Source: Mycoplasmopsis agalactiae 14628
Lineage (GTDB): Bacteria > Bacillota_I > Bacilli_A > Mycoplasmatales > Metamycoplasmataceae
Length of the DNA: 64,000 nt
Assembly (NCBI RefSeq): GCF_000266865.1
Contig: NZ_AJPR01000011.1
Span: 248,001-312,000 of the forward strand
Direction of reading: 5' to 3'
The notes beneath the pieces are model-generated. The model did no database searches and had not been told where the DNA came from. It worked only from the letters and a program-made list of their open reading frames with translations. Position numbers and translations under genes: made by a program. This document shows, piece after piece, positions 21,011 through 32,677 of this stretch; within the stretch, counting starts at the first letter, position 1; every line of letters starts with the position of its first letter.

Positions 21011-21571
21011 CTAGTCTTGAAAAGTGTATTTTTCAGGGTGCTCTTTCATCATTTTTGCAACAAATTCTTTTTTAGGCATTTTGCCATATTTGTTCATTAA
21101 TTCTTTGCACTCTTCTAACTCTTCAAGCGCTCACTTTTCATCTTCAAAGCCTAAAACTTTTGTTAAATTAGGTTTTTTTCAATTCTTGTAGTTATTGAAA
21201 AATGTTTCCATATCTAGTAAAAATGGTTCAGGCAACTCTTTTAAGCTATTAATGTTAGCTAAACGATAATCATCATCATGTACAGCAATTAATTTTGTAT
21301 CAGTTTCGCCTGAATCATTCATTTTCATTGCGCCAATAATACGAGCATTAAGCACAACTCCAGGAATAAAAGTCTCAGGGCTATAAAGTAAAACATCTAA
21401 TTCATCGCCATCTCAGTCTAGGGCGTTTGGAATAAAACCATAGTTGCAAGGATATTTAAAATCTCCTCTTAAAATTCTATCCACGTGAATTTGTCCATCT
21501 TCACGATTGTATTCATATTTTATGTTTGAATTTTTAGGTATTTCAATTTTAATTTCTATTACATTTGACAT
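21011..21571 (-). CDS. ppa: inorganic pyrophosphatase
   Basis: This 186-residue family I pyrophosphatase hydrolyses PPi and pulls biosynthetic reactions forward. The segment [10 protein letters not shown] is followed by [11 protein letters not shown], which carries the DxxxD-type metal-binding aspartates of the family. Four TGA codons are read as Trp. The start at 21571 gives [15 protein letters not shown], the usual N-terminus. The C-terminus is about 10 residues longer than in E. coli. Confidence 0.95.
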
Positions 21572-21605
21572 AGTGTAATAATAATACTAAATTATTATTT
21601 TAATG

Positions 21606-21611
21606 TATAAT
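21606..21611 (+). promoter_or_regulatory. -10 box of rpsT
   Basis: TATAAT lies 38 bases before the rpsT ATG. A strong AAAGGGAGG ribosome site follows near 21636-21644. Confidence 0.55.
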
Positions 21612-21649
21612 TAAACAGATTTTTATTTAAATAAAAAGGGAGGCTAAAT

Positions 21650-21919
21650 ATGGCTAATATTAAATCAAAAGTGAAAAGTATTGCTAAACAAGAAGAATTT
21701 AGACAAAGAAATAATGCAATGAAAACCAGAGTAAGAAAAGCTATTAGAGCGGCTAGGGAAGCTGTTTTAGCAAAAGAAGAAGGCTTTGAAAAGAAAGTTT
21801 CTGAAGCTCACTCAATCATTGCTACTGCAGTACAAAAAGGTGTTTACCACCCAAATAAAGGTGCAAGAAAATCTTCTCGTTTAGACCACTTTGTTAATGA
21901 ACAAAAATCAAAACAATAA
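21650..21919 (+). CDS. rpsT: 30S ribosomal protein S20
   Basis: This small basic 89-residue protein begins MANIKSKVKSIAKQE and has the helical, Lys/Arg/Ala-rich sequence of S20 (NNAMKTRVRKAIRAAREA), ending in GVYHPNKGARKSSRL. S20 binds 16S rRNA early in 30S assembly. It is monocistronic, with its own promoter, a strong AGGGAGG ribosome site and a terminator. Confidence 0.95.
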   Translation: MANIKSKVKSIAKQEEFRQRNNAMKTRVRKAIRAAREAVLAKEEGFEKKVSEAHSIIATAVQKGVYHPNKGARKSSRLDHFVNEQKSKQ

Positions 21920-21960
21920 TAAAGCATTTTAGCTTCTATAATTTCACAAAAATTATATTT

Positions 21961-21988
21961 AAAATCAAGCCGTGCAAGCTTGATTTTT
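21961..21988 (+). terminator. terminator of rpsT
   Basis: AAAATCAAGC pairs perfectly with GCTTGATTTT around six bases and is followed by T-rich sequence. Confidence 0.8.
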
Positions 21989-22037
21989 ATTGTTTTCTAT
22001 AAAACGAGAAACTGCCCAAAGTCCCTATAAAACAGAG

Positions 22038-22619
22038 CTACAAGTTTTTAAAAGGCTCAAAAAACGGAACAGTAACTCCTTTTTCAGTTACAAAAAATCT
22101 TTTATTAAAATTAAGATTATCAAAAACTTTAAACTTATCAATTTCAGAGTTTAAAATAATAAATTTTGTATATCTTTCATGCACCAAAGAATTAACTAAA
22201 TCATGTAAAGAAATTCTTTGTGTTTTTGATCCAAAAAGATAGTAAAGTCAGTGTTTTTTGCTGTTTCCCCAATAGATTAAACGCTTATAGTTTTTAAACT
22301 TATACCAGTAGTTTATTTTTTCATCATTGGTGCCAACAATAATGTTTATTTTGATGCTTGAACCTGAAAACTTGTAACATGGAGCAAGCGACTTAAAAGT
22401 AAGATTTTCTGGCAAAATAAAATGATTTGGATATTTTTTAAGCAGTGCATAAAAATCTTTGTGTCATAGACACACTTCAAGATCATTAATTAAAAACAAC
22501 TCAGGCTCGTTTTTATACTCATAATAATTAGCTAGCCCTAGAGAGTAATTTATTTTTTCTGAATCTAATATTTTTTGTAATTCTTTTAGTATTTCTATTG
22601 CAGTTGTTTTGACTATCAT
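22038..22619 (-). CDS. hypothetical protein, possibly nucleotidyltransferase-fold
   Basis: This is a 193-residue soluble protein with start ATG 22619 and stop TAG at 22038-22040, reading two TGA codons as Trp. I do not recognise it with confidence. The N-terminus (EILKELQKILDSEKINYSLG) is laid out like LicD/MNT-type nucleotidyltransferases, where a helix precedes a strand bearing substrate-binding residues. The GG and DxD catalytic signatures are absent, so it may be a degenerate relative or unrelated. It is rich in aromatic residues and stands alone between rpsT and the P80 operon. Confidence 0.55.
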
Positions 22620-22726
22620 TTGCATAAATTATAAAAAAATCATAATATAATATTACTAATTTATTTTTTTACAAATTTTAGTTTAATATTAATATTAAAT
22701 ATTTATAAAAGTACCTAGGAGCACTT

Positions 22727-24892
22727 ATGGGAAAGAAAAAAACACCATTTTTCGAGCGTCTTTTGCAAAAAAATGCTGAGCAAGAAAACAAAAATAAAAC
22801 AACAGGAAAAAGCAAAAAAAGTAGAAGTTGAAAAATCGCGACAACTTCTTCACTTTTAGTTGCTGCTGTTGCTACTGGTATTACTGTTCCACTTGTAATT
22901 AATTCAACTAGAAAAAACTTTATTGACGGATATGCTCAAAACACTAATGTAGCTAGTGCCAAAATTGGCGATTTTAATTTAGACTTAAACTTTGGAGAGT
23001 TTAAGGATATTTACCAAAATCACAATATTTCTTCATCAGAAGATAAGTTAAAAGAGCTTGACAAAATTATTCTTTACTACCTTTATGATCAAGAGCAAAA
23101 AGCATCAGCTGAGTATCAAAAGAAGTGAAACGATTCTAAAAGAAGCGATGAAAAAGACAACAATTCTTTCCGTTTACCAACCTTGGAAGAGCTTAAGACC
23201 AAGTTCAAAAATGAATTAGTTGACATTGAAAATAATATGAAGCTTCAATTTGGTACAGCTAACTGACAAACTGAATTTAATAAGCACTTAGTTGAAAAAT
23301 ACAATGGTGCTAAAAACATTGATGAAGCTGTAGAAAATAAAGTTTTTGAAGGCATTAAATCAGATGCTTTGCGTCGTTTTAGACTTGCAAATGGTGATTC
23401 TAAAAAAGACGAAATTGAAAGAAAAGATAAAAGTGGCAAAAATGTTTTTAGTTGATGACATACTAATGGCAAAGACAAAAAGTTCATTGAGTTAGATGAT
23501 AAATCTAAACTAGCACTAGCAACCGATAGTTTTGTTTTCAAAGATTCATATAAGTCAATTGATCCTTTTATTGATTCATATATTGCAAATGAAAAACCAA
23601 GAATTATTAGTGAATTCACACTTCCTGGTATTGCTCCTGCCAAGAAGAATGAAAAATGAAATATCGACAAAAACATTTTCCTTAGATACCTATTTTATGC
23701 TAAAAAAGATACTTTTGGTTTAAAGAATGTGACCGAAGGATTTAATGTTGTTAAAGAGAAATTTAATTCATTTGATCACTATATAAAATCTGTTGTTGAC
23801 AAAAATGGAACTAACATTCTTCCAGATGATGCTATCCAATATTCTTCAGTTCTTAATACTTTTTCAACAAGTAAGGAAGAAATTAAGAAAAACTGAGGAA
23901 CTTCTGGCTTAACATCAATTTCTGAGCTAGTAACTGGTGATAATTTCCAAAAATTTCTAGCAAATAATCCCAAATTGTTGTTTGGGGAAAATTACAATGA
24001 AAGTACCAGTGGTTCAAATGGTCAAAAGCCTAAAGAGATTGATTTGTTTGAAAAAATTAAAAACATTAAAGACGGAATTGATAAACTTATTAAAAATGGC
24101 AATGGTGCATCTAGTTCATCATCTGGAGGCGGTTCTGGCAGCAGTAATGGGACAGTCTCAAATAATGAACAGGCAGCAGAATATAATACAAATTTAGAAA
24201 AATTTTTTACTGAAGTCAATGAATCACAAAACAAAGGTTTAACTGAAAAAGCTTTTGAAGAAAATATACTTAAAAAATTTGTCGAAATTTTTGAGGACAA
24301 AGAGAAAATTCAAACAGTTTATAAAGTTAAATTTAATGGCAGCGGAATCACAAAGAATGTTACTGGCATACTTTCTCCTGAAGGATTCAAATTGCTAATT
24401 TTTGGTGATGAAATCAAAAAAGATGAATTAATTAAAATGATCAAAAATGACTTCATTTTAAACCGTAAATATGAAAAACAATTAGGCGTTAGATATAATG
24501 CCTTGCAAAAACTTAACAAACAGCTTTCAAGAAACGAATATATTCTAAAAATGCTTCAAGATAGTGAGTTTAAGCAATACCTAAAAACTCAAAACAACAA
24601 TTTTGCATTTGATAAAAGCGGTAAAAAGTTAGAAAATGTTAAATATAGTGATAGTGCTATAACTGATTTAATTACAGCATCAACTGCAGCAATTCAATTT
24701 GACAAAATTTCTAATTTCATTAAGCTTTCTAAGGATGTTTCAACCTGAATCGAAAACAGAGCTAAAAATAATTATGATGAGCTGCTTGTGATGAAAGATG
24801 GCAAAGCCTACTTTAAGTACAATCAAAATAAAACAGCTGCTTCACTTGTATTAGAATATCTCAAAAAACAATTTAACCTAGAGGCTAAGTAA
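22727..24892 (+). CDS. p80: HinT-interacting membrane protein P80
   Basis: This 721-residue protein has a short basic cytoplasmic N-terminus of about 35 residues, one membrane segment near residues 38-58 and a large extracellular region. A Ser/Gly-rich linker lies near residues 462-480. The order P80-P60-hinT matches the M. hominis operon, whose products form a membrane complex with HinT on the inner face. The start follows CCTAGGAGCAC. No enzyme motif is seen. The identity rests mainly on gene order and protein layout. Confidence 0.75.
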
Positions 24893-24903
24893 CTGGAGGA
24901 ATA

Positions 24904-26289
24904 ATGAAGAAAATAAGCAAAAAATTACTATCATCATTAAGTTTATTAACTATTCCTTCAGTTGCTGTTATTAGTGCTAAATGTGGGAATGATGTTGAAA
25001 CAACTGAAAGACTAAATCAACAAAAAGATCTTAAAGAAAACAAGAGAGTAGCAGAATTAGAAGAGATTTGAAACAACTTTGCACTAAGCTACATTTATAA
25101 CCTTAAACCAGCAAAGCAACATGATGCCAATAGCTGAAAGAAAAATTTTGAAAAAGAATTTCAAAATCAAAATTCTCAATTATTTAAAGACTCATATGAA
25201 GCATATAAAATATTTGCTTTAGATCAGCTTTCTAAAAATGAATATTACTTTGTAGAAAAGTCATTAGAGTGAAAAAAGAATGATGTTTTTAAGACTAATC
25301 CATTTGATTGAATTAGTACGAAGAATTTTCCTGGCGAGATAAATACAGCTGACTTCATCAAAATATGAATGGAAGATAAGACTGGCATTAGAAAAGAAAT
25401 TAACAATATGCTTTTAGTTAAAGCTTACTTTGAAATTTCTGACTTAGGTAAATTACAAACAATAGCAAATAATATTGCTAATGTTGGCAAAAAAGACAAA
25501 GATAAATCTAAAGACCAAAAGTTTGAATACTATGTTGATGGTAAGGATGCTAAATTTGATTTAAAGCACTATAATTTAGTCAAATACGCATTTGAAAACA
25601 AATACATTCAATTATGAAATAGAACCTTTGATGATAAAACAACATCGAACGATATTTTCACTAGAAAAGAAATAAAAAACACTATTTCAAATAAAGATGA
25701 CTTCAATGCATTTTTTAAAGACACTGCTGAAGCTGAAAAGAAAGCTAAAGAGTGAGAAATAATAACAAAAAATACTGAAGACAAAGAACTTCAAGGCTAT
25801 GCTGGCATTCAAAAAGACCCAGGAACCTACGGTCTTAACTGAGATGAAACAGACAATAAAAGAAGAAATAAAGGCTCAGGAACTTATGGAGTTTATGATG
25901 CTTTAAACTCAATTTTATTTAGTTTTAGTGATTTATCAACAAAAAAATCATCAGTTAACGTCAAAGACAAAGACGGCAAGTCAATTGTTTCATACATAAA
26001 TCAAATTGTGCCTGTTGGTAAAAAAGTCAAACTAAAGACAAAAGAAGACTATACCAAAGATAAAGTTGATGATTCTAAATTAAAAGAAGCAGAAGTATTA
26101 TCATTTGAAGATTCTATTTATAAAGACAACTTGAATAAATTAGCTTACTTATTTTACGGAAAAGATGCAAAAAACCTTTTAGAAAAGGCAATTGAAGCAT
26201 TTGCACATTTAGGTGTTAAAATTAAAGTTAATAAAGAAATTACTCCTCTTTATGAACAATTAAAAGACAAGGTATGGGTAGAAAAATAA
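24904..26289 (+). CDS. p60: HinT-interacting membrane lipoprotein P60
   Basis: This 461-residue lipoprotein has a signal peptide ending VISAKC (Cys27), so it should be anchored on the outer face. The mature part is Lys-rich and hydrophilic, with no known catalytic motif. It starts 11 bases after P80, with TGGAGGAATA as ribosome site, and ends 1 base before hinT. That tight spacing supports one mRNA and a P80-P60-HinT complex, as known for M. hominis. Confidence 0.78.
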
Positions 26290-26290
26290 T

Positions 26291-26626
26291 ATGGACGATT
26301 TATTTTTAAAAATAATTAGTGGTGAAGAAGAAGGGAAAATCTTCTATGAAGATGATGTTTGTGTTGCTTTCTATGACAAATTTCCTATTCAACCAGGACA
26401 TTTCCTAGTTGTGCCTAGAGTTAAGAGCAAAAACATTACTGAAGCAGATGACTTTACAGCTGCACACTTAATTAATACAGCTAGAAAATTAGGTAAGCAA
26501 GAAGTGTTAGATAAAGGAATTGCTGGCTTTAAGATTTTGATTAACACTGGAAAAAGTGCTGACCAAAGCATTTTTCATACACATGTGCATGTAATTCCAT
26601 ACAAGGAAAAAAGCAAAGACAACTAA
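26291..26626 (+). CDS. hinT: HIT family protein HinT (purine nucleoside phosphoramidase type)
   Basis: This 111-residue protein has the histidine triad HTHVHVIPY near residues 95-103, which is the nucleotide-binding and catalytic signature of HIT proteins. The N-terminal part (DLFLKIISGEEEGKIFYED, then IQPGHFLVVPR) is typical of the Hint branch, which cleaves AMP-lysine-type phosphoramidates. It is the last gene of the P80-P60-hinT operon and is followed by a strong terminator. Confidence 0.92.
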   Translation: MDDLFLKIISGEEEGKIFYEDDVCVAFYDKFPIQPGHFLVVPRVKSKNITEADDFTAAHLINTARKLGKQEVLDKGIAGFKILINTGKSADQSIFHTHVHVIPYKEKSKDN

Positions 26627-26637
26627 AAAATTAAGCA

Positions 26638-26665
26638 AATAATTCTTCGTCTGAAGAATTATTTT
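26638..26665 (+). terminator. terminator of the P80-P60-hinT operon
   Basis: AATAATTCTTC pairs perfectly with GAAGAATTATT around GTCT, and TTTTTATA follows. Confidence 0.85.
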
Positions 26666-26744
26666 TATATTGATTTAGAAATTTTCTTAGCACCTAGTTT
26701 TCAAATTTTTGGTATATTTATTCATAATGTAGAAATGAGAAATA

Positions 26745-27443
26745 ATGAATAAAAGAAAAATATTATTAATATCTTCATTTGCATCAATAGCTCCAATTGT
26801 TGTAGCTGCTAAGTGTACACCAGATAGTGATAACATTGTAGAATTTAGGCTAGGCATTAAAGATTTAGACTTAAAATTTGCTAATTATGGAGCTGTAAAT
26901 AGCAAGGAATTAGAGTCTAAGCTTAAGCAAAAACCACTTAAAGATGGTGAATTTACAATTGTATACCCTAGCCAAGAAGAGTTAAATAAAGAGGCTCAAA
27001 TTATTAAAGATTTCTTCGAAAAAGAAGAAACAAAAAAGATTCCTGGATATCAAACAATTTACAAAGAAACCTATGAAACAATTGTTTCGGGAAAACAACC
27101 TGTAAGTTTAAGCGATTTTACCAACGAGTATTTATGATCTCGTGATTTAGTTAAAATTGTAGATAATGGCAGCATTAAAAGCAAAAATAAATTGAAATTA
27201 ATTATCAATCAATTTATTGATAATGCCAATGGTTCAACAACAGCGCATTTTAGAGTTGAGCACAGTGATGATCAAAGAATTTATGAAGTTATTGGCGATT
27301 CTAATGGCTATATAGTGCAATTCAAAGGCAAACTAAAAACTATTTCAGCTAACCACTACCACTTAACTAAAGAAATTATTGAAAACAATAAAAATAATTT
27401 AGCTGTTTTACTAAAAGCTAACGAAACAACACAAAGAAAATAA
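26745..27443 (+). CDS. lipoprotein of unknown function
   Basis: This is a 232-residue protein with a lipoprotein signal peptide (MNKRKILLISS ... VVAAKC, Cys near residue 24). The mature part has no recognised motif; it is mixed alpha/beta in character, with a run of beta-like strands near residues 170-215. It has its own upstream region and a terminator directly after the stop, so it is monocistronic. Confidence 0.75.
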
Positions 27444-27444
27444 A

Positions 27445-27468
27445 AAAATGCCAAAAGTGGCATTTTAT
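27445..27468 (+). terminator. terminator after the lipoprotein gene
   Basis: AAAATGCCA pairs with TGGCATTTT around AAAG. It starts right at the stop codon. Confidence 0.8.
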
Positions 27469-27501
27469 TTTTAAATGAAAATGTAGAGTTAAATAAAATG
27501 A

Positions 27502-27654
27502 TTATTTCTTTTCCTTGTGAAGAGTGCTAGCATTGCATCTTGCACAGAATTTCTTTAATTCTACTTTTTCTGGTGTATTTTTTTTGTTCTTTTTGCTAAT
27601 GTAGTTTTCCATTTTGCAATCAGTACAAAATAATGTAAATCCATCTCTTGGCAT
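27502..27654 (-). CDS. rpmG: 50S ribosomal protein L33
   Basis: This 50-residue protein has two CxxC pairs, [11 protein letters not shown] and FCARCNAST, which form the zinc ribbon of the C+ form of L33. It ends with basic residues (LHKEKK). Length and motifs are typical. It is encoded alone on the minus strand. Confidence 0.93.
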   Translation of the reverse strand: MPRDGFTLFCTDCKMENYISKKNKKNTPEKVELKKFCARCNASTLHKEKK

Positions 27655-28127
27655 TATAAATCTCCGTTTTATTTAACTTATATGTGTATTGCCTAACTAA
27701 TATTTACATATTATAGTAAAAAAACTAAAAAATGCATATATTTTAAGGCAAATATTAACAAAATGTAGTTCAGCACCAAGTAAAGTATTTTTATGCTCAT
27801 GATAATGCTTATTTTAATTTACAAACTACAGTTCAATATTTTAAGAAAAAAGACTATTTTTCCCATTTTTTACTTTTTTGTTACTTTCATACAAAAATGC
27901 GCATAAATAAAATGTTACTTAATTCACATTGGCATAAACAATTTTAGTATTTAAAAAACAAACCGAAAGTCTACACTGAATAAAATAAGCTATTATCTAA
28001 AGTATGCTATATAAGAATTTGTAATTTGCACACTTAATTTGTTATTATGAAAATATAATCCCAATAAAATAATGTTATTAAGCATAATATATAATTATTG
28101 TATTTCTTAGCTATTGATTGGAGAATT
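27655..28127. other. gene-free region between rpmG and tpx
   Basis: This stretch of about 470 bases holds the divergent control regions of rpmG and tpx. I see no open frame of note, no RNA gene and no repeat. It is very A/T-rich. Confidence 0.5.
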
Positions 28128-28613
28128 ATGAAAGTATCATTTGCAAATATGGATGTTAACCTTTTAGGCAATGAAATTAAAGTTGGAGATGTATTTCCTA
28201 ACTTTAAGGCTGTGGATGGTGAATTAAATGATTTTGAATTTTATTCATTACCAAAAGGAAAAAAATTAGTTTTATCAGTTCCATCAATTGACACAGGAAC
28301 CTGTGATGTTGAAGCAACTAAATTTATGAACTATTTCAAAGACAAGGAATATGAAGTAGTTGTTGTATCATATGACACACCTTTTGCACAAAATCGTTGA
28401 TGTGTTGCAAAGGATAATAAAAAAGTTAAATTAGTTAGCGAATTTAGGCACAATGATTTTGGAAAGAAAACACAAACATTATTAGAAGGTGTTGGCTTAC
28501 TAACTAGAGCGGTATTTGTTTTAGATGAAAACAATAAAGTTGAATATGTTGAATATGTTCCAGTTGTCTCAAATGAGCCTAACTATGAAGAAGCCTTAAA
28601 GTACTTTAAATAA
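28128..28613 (+). CDS. tpx: thiol peroxidase
   Basis: This 161-residue peroxiredoxin of the Tpx group reduces peroxides using thiols. The peroxidatic site is SVPSIDTGTCDVEATKF, with the Cys near residue 56. The resolving Cys follows FAQNRWC near residue 91, and the C-terminal GLLTRAVFVLDE block is typical. The start at 28128 follows TTGGAGAATT; an upstream in-frame TTG lacks a ribosome site. It should help protect the cell from host or self-made hydrogen peroxide. Confidence 0.93.
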
Positions 28614-28625
28614 GGCATAAAAGAC

Positions 28626-28655
28626 AAAAAATGAACCAAGGCAGGTTCATTTTTA
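28626..28655. terminator. bidirectional terminator between tpx and ylxM
   Basis: ATGAACC pairs with GGTTCAT, flanked by A5 and T5. The genes are convergent. Confidence 0.75.
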
Positions 28656-28889
28656 TTCGCTAGTTTTAGCTTCAATTTTCTTTAAATTATTTATAGCCTT
28701 ATGCACACTGTCATAAGCAGCAGTTCTTGTTGTGGCTGTGATTTTAGCTATTTCAGCATATGAAAGATTTTCGTAGAAATAGAGTCTAAAAGCTTGCTTT
28801 TGGGTTTGAGTTAATAAGCCTTCATATTTTTCAAAAAGAGAGCAAAGATGTTCAATATTTTTAATGTCATTAATGAGATTATTCTTCAT
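28653..28889 (-). CDS. ylxM: UPF0122 / YlxM-like DNA-binding protein, SRP-associated
   Basis: This 78-residue protein has a sigma-70 region 4-like helix-turn-helix: LTQTQKQAFRLYFYENLSYA followed by EIAKITATTRTAAYDSVHKA. YlxM proteins normally sit next to ffh or ftsY and influence the SRP GTPase cycle. Its start overlaps the ftsY 3' end by 11 bases, so it is cotranslated with the SRP receptor. It is shorter than the Bacillus protein (about 110 residues). Confidence 0.85.
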   Translation of the reverse strand: MKNNLINDIKNIEHLCSLFEKYEGLLTQTQKQAFRLYFYENLSYAEIAKITATTRTAAYDSVHKAINNLKKIEAKTSE

Positions 28890-29943
28890 TTTTGTCGATT
28901 AAATCCTTGGTCATTTCATAAATGAAATTATCTAAGTCAAATTCCTGAAGATCATCTAGTCCTTCACCTAGGCCTAGATATTTAACATTAATGTTAAACT
29001 CATCCTTAATTGACAAAACAATACCACCTTTTGAAGTGCCATCCATTTTAGTTAAAATTATTCCAGTTGGACTAGCGACTTCGCTAAATGCTTTAGCTTG
29101 ACTTACACCATTTTGCCCAGTAGTTGCATCAAGCACAAGTAAACACTCATGTGGTGCGCCTTCTTGGAACTTATTAATAATTGAGTACATTTTTTTAAGT
29201 TCATTCATTAAGTTAATTTTATTTTGCAATCTGCCAGCTGTATCAATTAACAATAAGTCATAGTTCTCAGCTTTAGCTTTCTCTAAAGCACTATAAACAA
29301 CGCTTGCTGGATCAGCGCCTTCTTTTATAGGCTTAACAATATCAGCACCAACACGTTCAGATCATATAGCAATTTGATCCACTGCCCCTGCTCTAAAAGT
29401 ATCGGCTGCAGCAATTAAAACCTTCTTGCCTTCTTTTATGTATTTATGTGCAACTTTAGCGATGCTTGTTGTTTTACCACTACCATTAACACCAATAAAT
29501 ATTAATATATTTAATCTGCCATCTTCAACATTAAGTGTTGTGTCAACAACACTCTTATTGGTATAAACAACAAACATTTGGTCAGCTATCAGCTCGCCAA
29601 TATCTTTAGTGTTAGTTAACTCTCTGATTTTAACTTCATTTTTAATATGAGTAATAATTGCATACACGAGCTTAGCGCTTATATCACTCATTATTAAAAT
29701 TTCTTCTAATTCATCAAAGTACTCTTCATCAATTTGTTTATATTTGTTTGAAAGATCTAGTAATTTTGCACCAAGCGAGCTAGATTTGCTTAACCCCGCT
29801 TGATACTTTTCTAACTTTTGTGAACGTAAAAGCTCATCTTGCTCTTTTTTCTCTAATTCAGCTTGCTTTTGTGCTAATTTTTCTTCTTTAGACTTCTTTT
29901 TTCAACCAAATAATTTGTCTTTTAAATAACTAAAAAATCCCAT
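28879..29943 (-). CDS. ftsY: signal recognition particle receptor FtsY
   Basis: This 354-residue SRP GTPase receives ribosome-SRP complexes at the membrane. A charged N-terminal region rich in Lys, Glu and Gln (about residues 15-60) precedes the N domain. The G domain shows [13 protein letters not shown] (G1), [20 protein letters not shown] (G3), [11 protein letters not shown] (G4) and [10 protein letters not shown]. It pairs with ylxM downstream and serves the same export route as SecG and SecDF in this window. Confidence 0.95.
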
Positions 29944-29980
29944 AATTCAATTTTATATAAAAATATCCTACTAACTAAAA

Positions 29981-30009
29981 AATAAAAAAACTATAAACCT
30001 AGTTTATAG
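29981..30009 (-). terminator. terminator of the small monooxygenase-like gene
   Basis: CTATAAAC pairs with GTTTATAG around three bases. On the minus strand TTTTTTTATTTTTTA follows, right after the stop codon. Confidence 0.8.
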
Positions 30010-30011
30010 CA

Positions 30012-30296
30012 TTAAACATTGACATTAAGTCTTTCAACTTTTGCATTGTAGTCAATGAATTTTTCTAATTCTTTATTAATTAATTTAGCTTCATCAAGCT
30101 TTAAAAAATTATTGTATGCTGCTGCTGTGCTTCATCTTTCAATTACAACAAGTGTGTTTTCATTTTTTCAGCATAAGTCAAAAGAAAGATTTAATTCTTG
30201 TTTTTTAACAAAATCGTTTCAGTTTCTAATTAAGTAAGCAAATCTTTCTTTAGCTTCTTGCCTAATTACCATTTCTTTATAAATTATGTGAATCAT
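30012..30296 (-). CDS. antibiotic-biosynthesis-monooxygenase-like (ABM/YgiN) small protein
   Basis: This 94-residue protein reads three TGA codons as Trp. The strand VVIERWSTAAAYNNFL near residues 51-66 matches the central signature of ABM-domain proteins, which form ferredoxin-like dimers. Family members include quinol monooxygenases and many proteins of unknown role; no substrate can be inferred here. It lies between metG and ftsY on the same strand, with its own terminator. Confidence 0.7.
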
Positions 30297-30320
30297 TTTT
30301 CCTTCCACTATGCTGGATAT

Positions 30321-31871
<1,551 letters not shown>

Positions 31872-32657
31872 TTACTCCATTTTAACCTTTATAGGTTTAT
31901 AAAGATTTTTAATTTCAGGTAAATAATCATGATTAAGCGGATCATTAGGATCATGCAAATATAAATTTGGCAAAAAATGTGTGCCTCAGCCTGCTTGATA
32001 TCTAGCTTCGACTAAAACTAATTTAGGCTTATCGTAAACCCGCGGTATCATGAACTGCACTCTTTTAGGCTCAAATTTGTACTGTCGCATCAAGCAGAAG
32101 CAATCAACTAATCTTTCAGCAGGAATAACAAGAGTTAAATAGCCTTTTTGCTCAATAATTTTGGCGCTTCCGGAAATTATTTGTTCTAAGTTTAGCTTAA
32201 CTTCATGAGTAGCAATTAAGACCTCTTCGCTAATTTTCTTTGATATTTTGCTTTTATCATAAACATAAAAAGGCGGATTGCACACAATGGCTTCATATTT
32301 AGGCTTAACTAGCTTTGTGTGTTCTTTATAAAAATCATTAAAATCAGCTTGAATTACATTAATTTGATCTTGTTTATTATTTAAAATAACATTATCAGCA
32401 GCTAACTGGGCAGCTCTTTTTTGAATTTCAATTGCATCAATTTTTAAATTTTTATTTCTTTCTGAAATAAAAATGCTTAGAGCACCATTGTTTGTGCCTA
32501 TTTCTAGCATTCTTTTAATTTTGTGATTTAAAAACACAAAGTTGCCAAGCATTATAGTGTCGACAGAATAATTAAACATTTCTTTGTCTTGATAAACATA
32601 TAAGTTACTGTCGAAGCCTAATGAATTTTTAACTAATTTAGCTTGTTTATTTTTCAT
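31872..32657 (-). CDS. tRNA1(Val) adenine-37 N6-methyltransferase-like protein (YfiC/TrmN6 family)
   Basis: This 261-residue SAM-dependent methyltransferase has motif I LEIGTNNGALSIFI near residues 50-63 and the adenine-N6 catalytic signature CNPPFY near residues 129-134. The N-terminal YSVDTIMLGNF is typical of the YfiC/TrmN6 family, which acts on tRNA adenine 37. A TGA near the end is read as Trp, adding a 37-residue tail. It lies in a minus-strand run between rnr and metG and is probably cotranscribed. The exact target is inferred from the family. Confidence 0.85.
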
Positions 32658-32677
32658 ATATGCCTGTTTTATAGGAT

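Noticed and set aside
23982-24300. Additional frames opposite or within the Ser/Gly-rich linker of P80
   Set aside because: Low-complexity linker DNA gives open shadow frames; the P80 frame is continuous through it when TGA is Trp.
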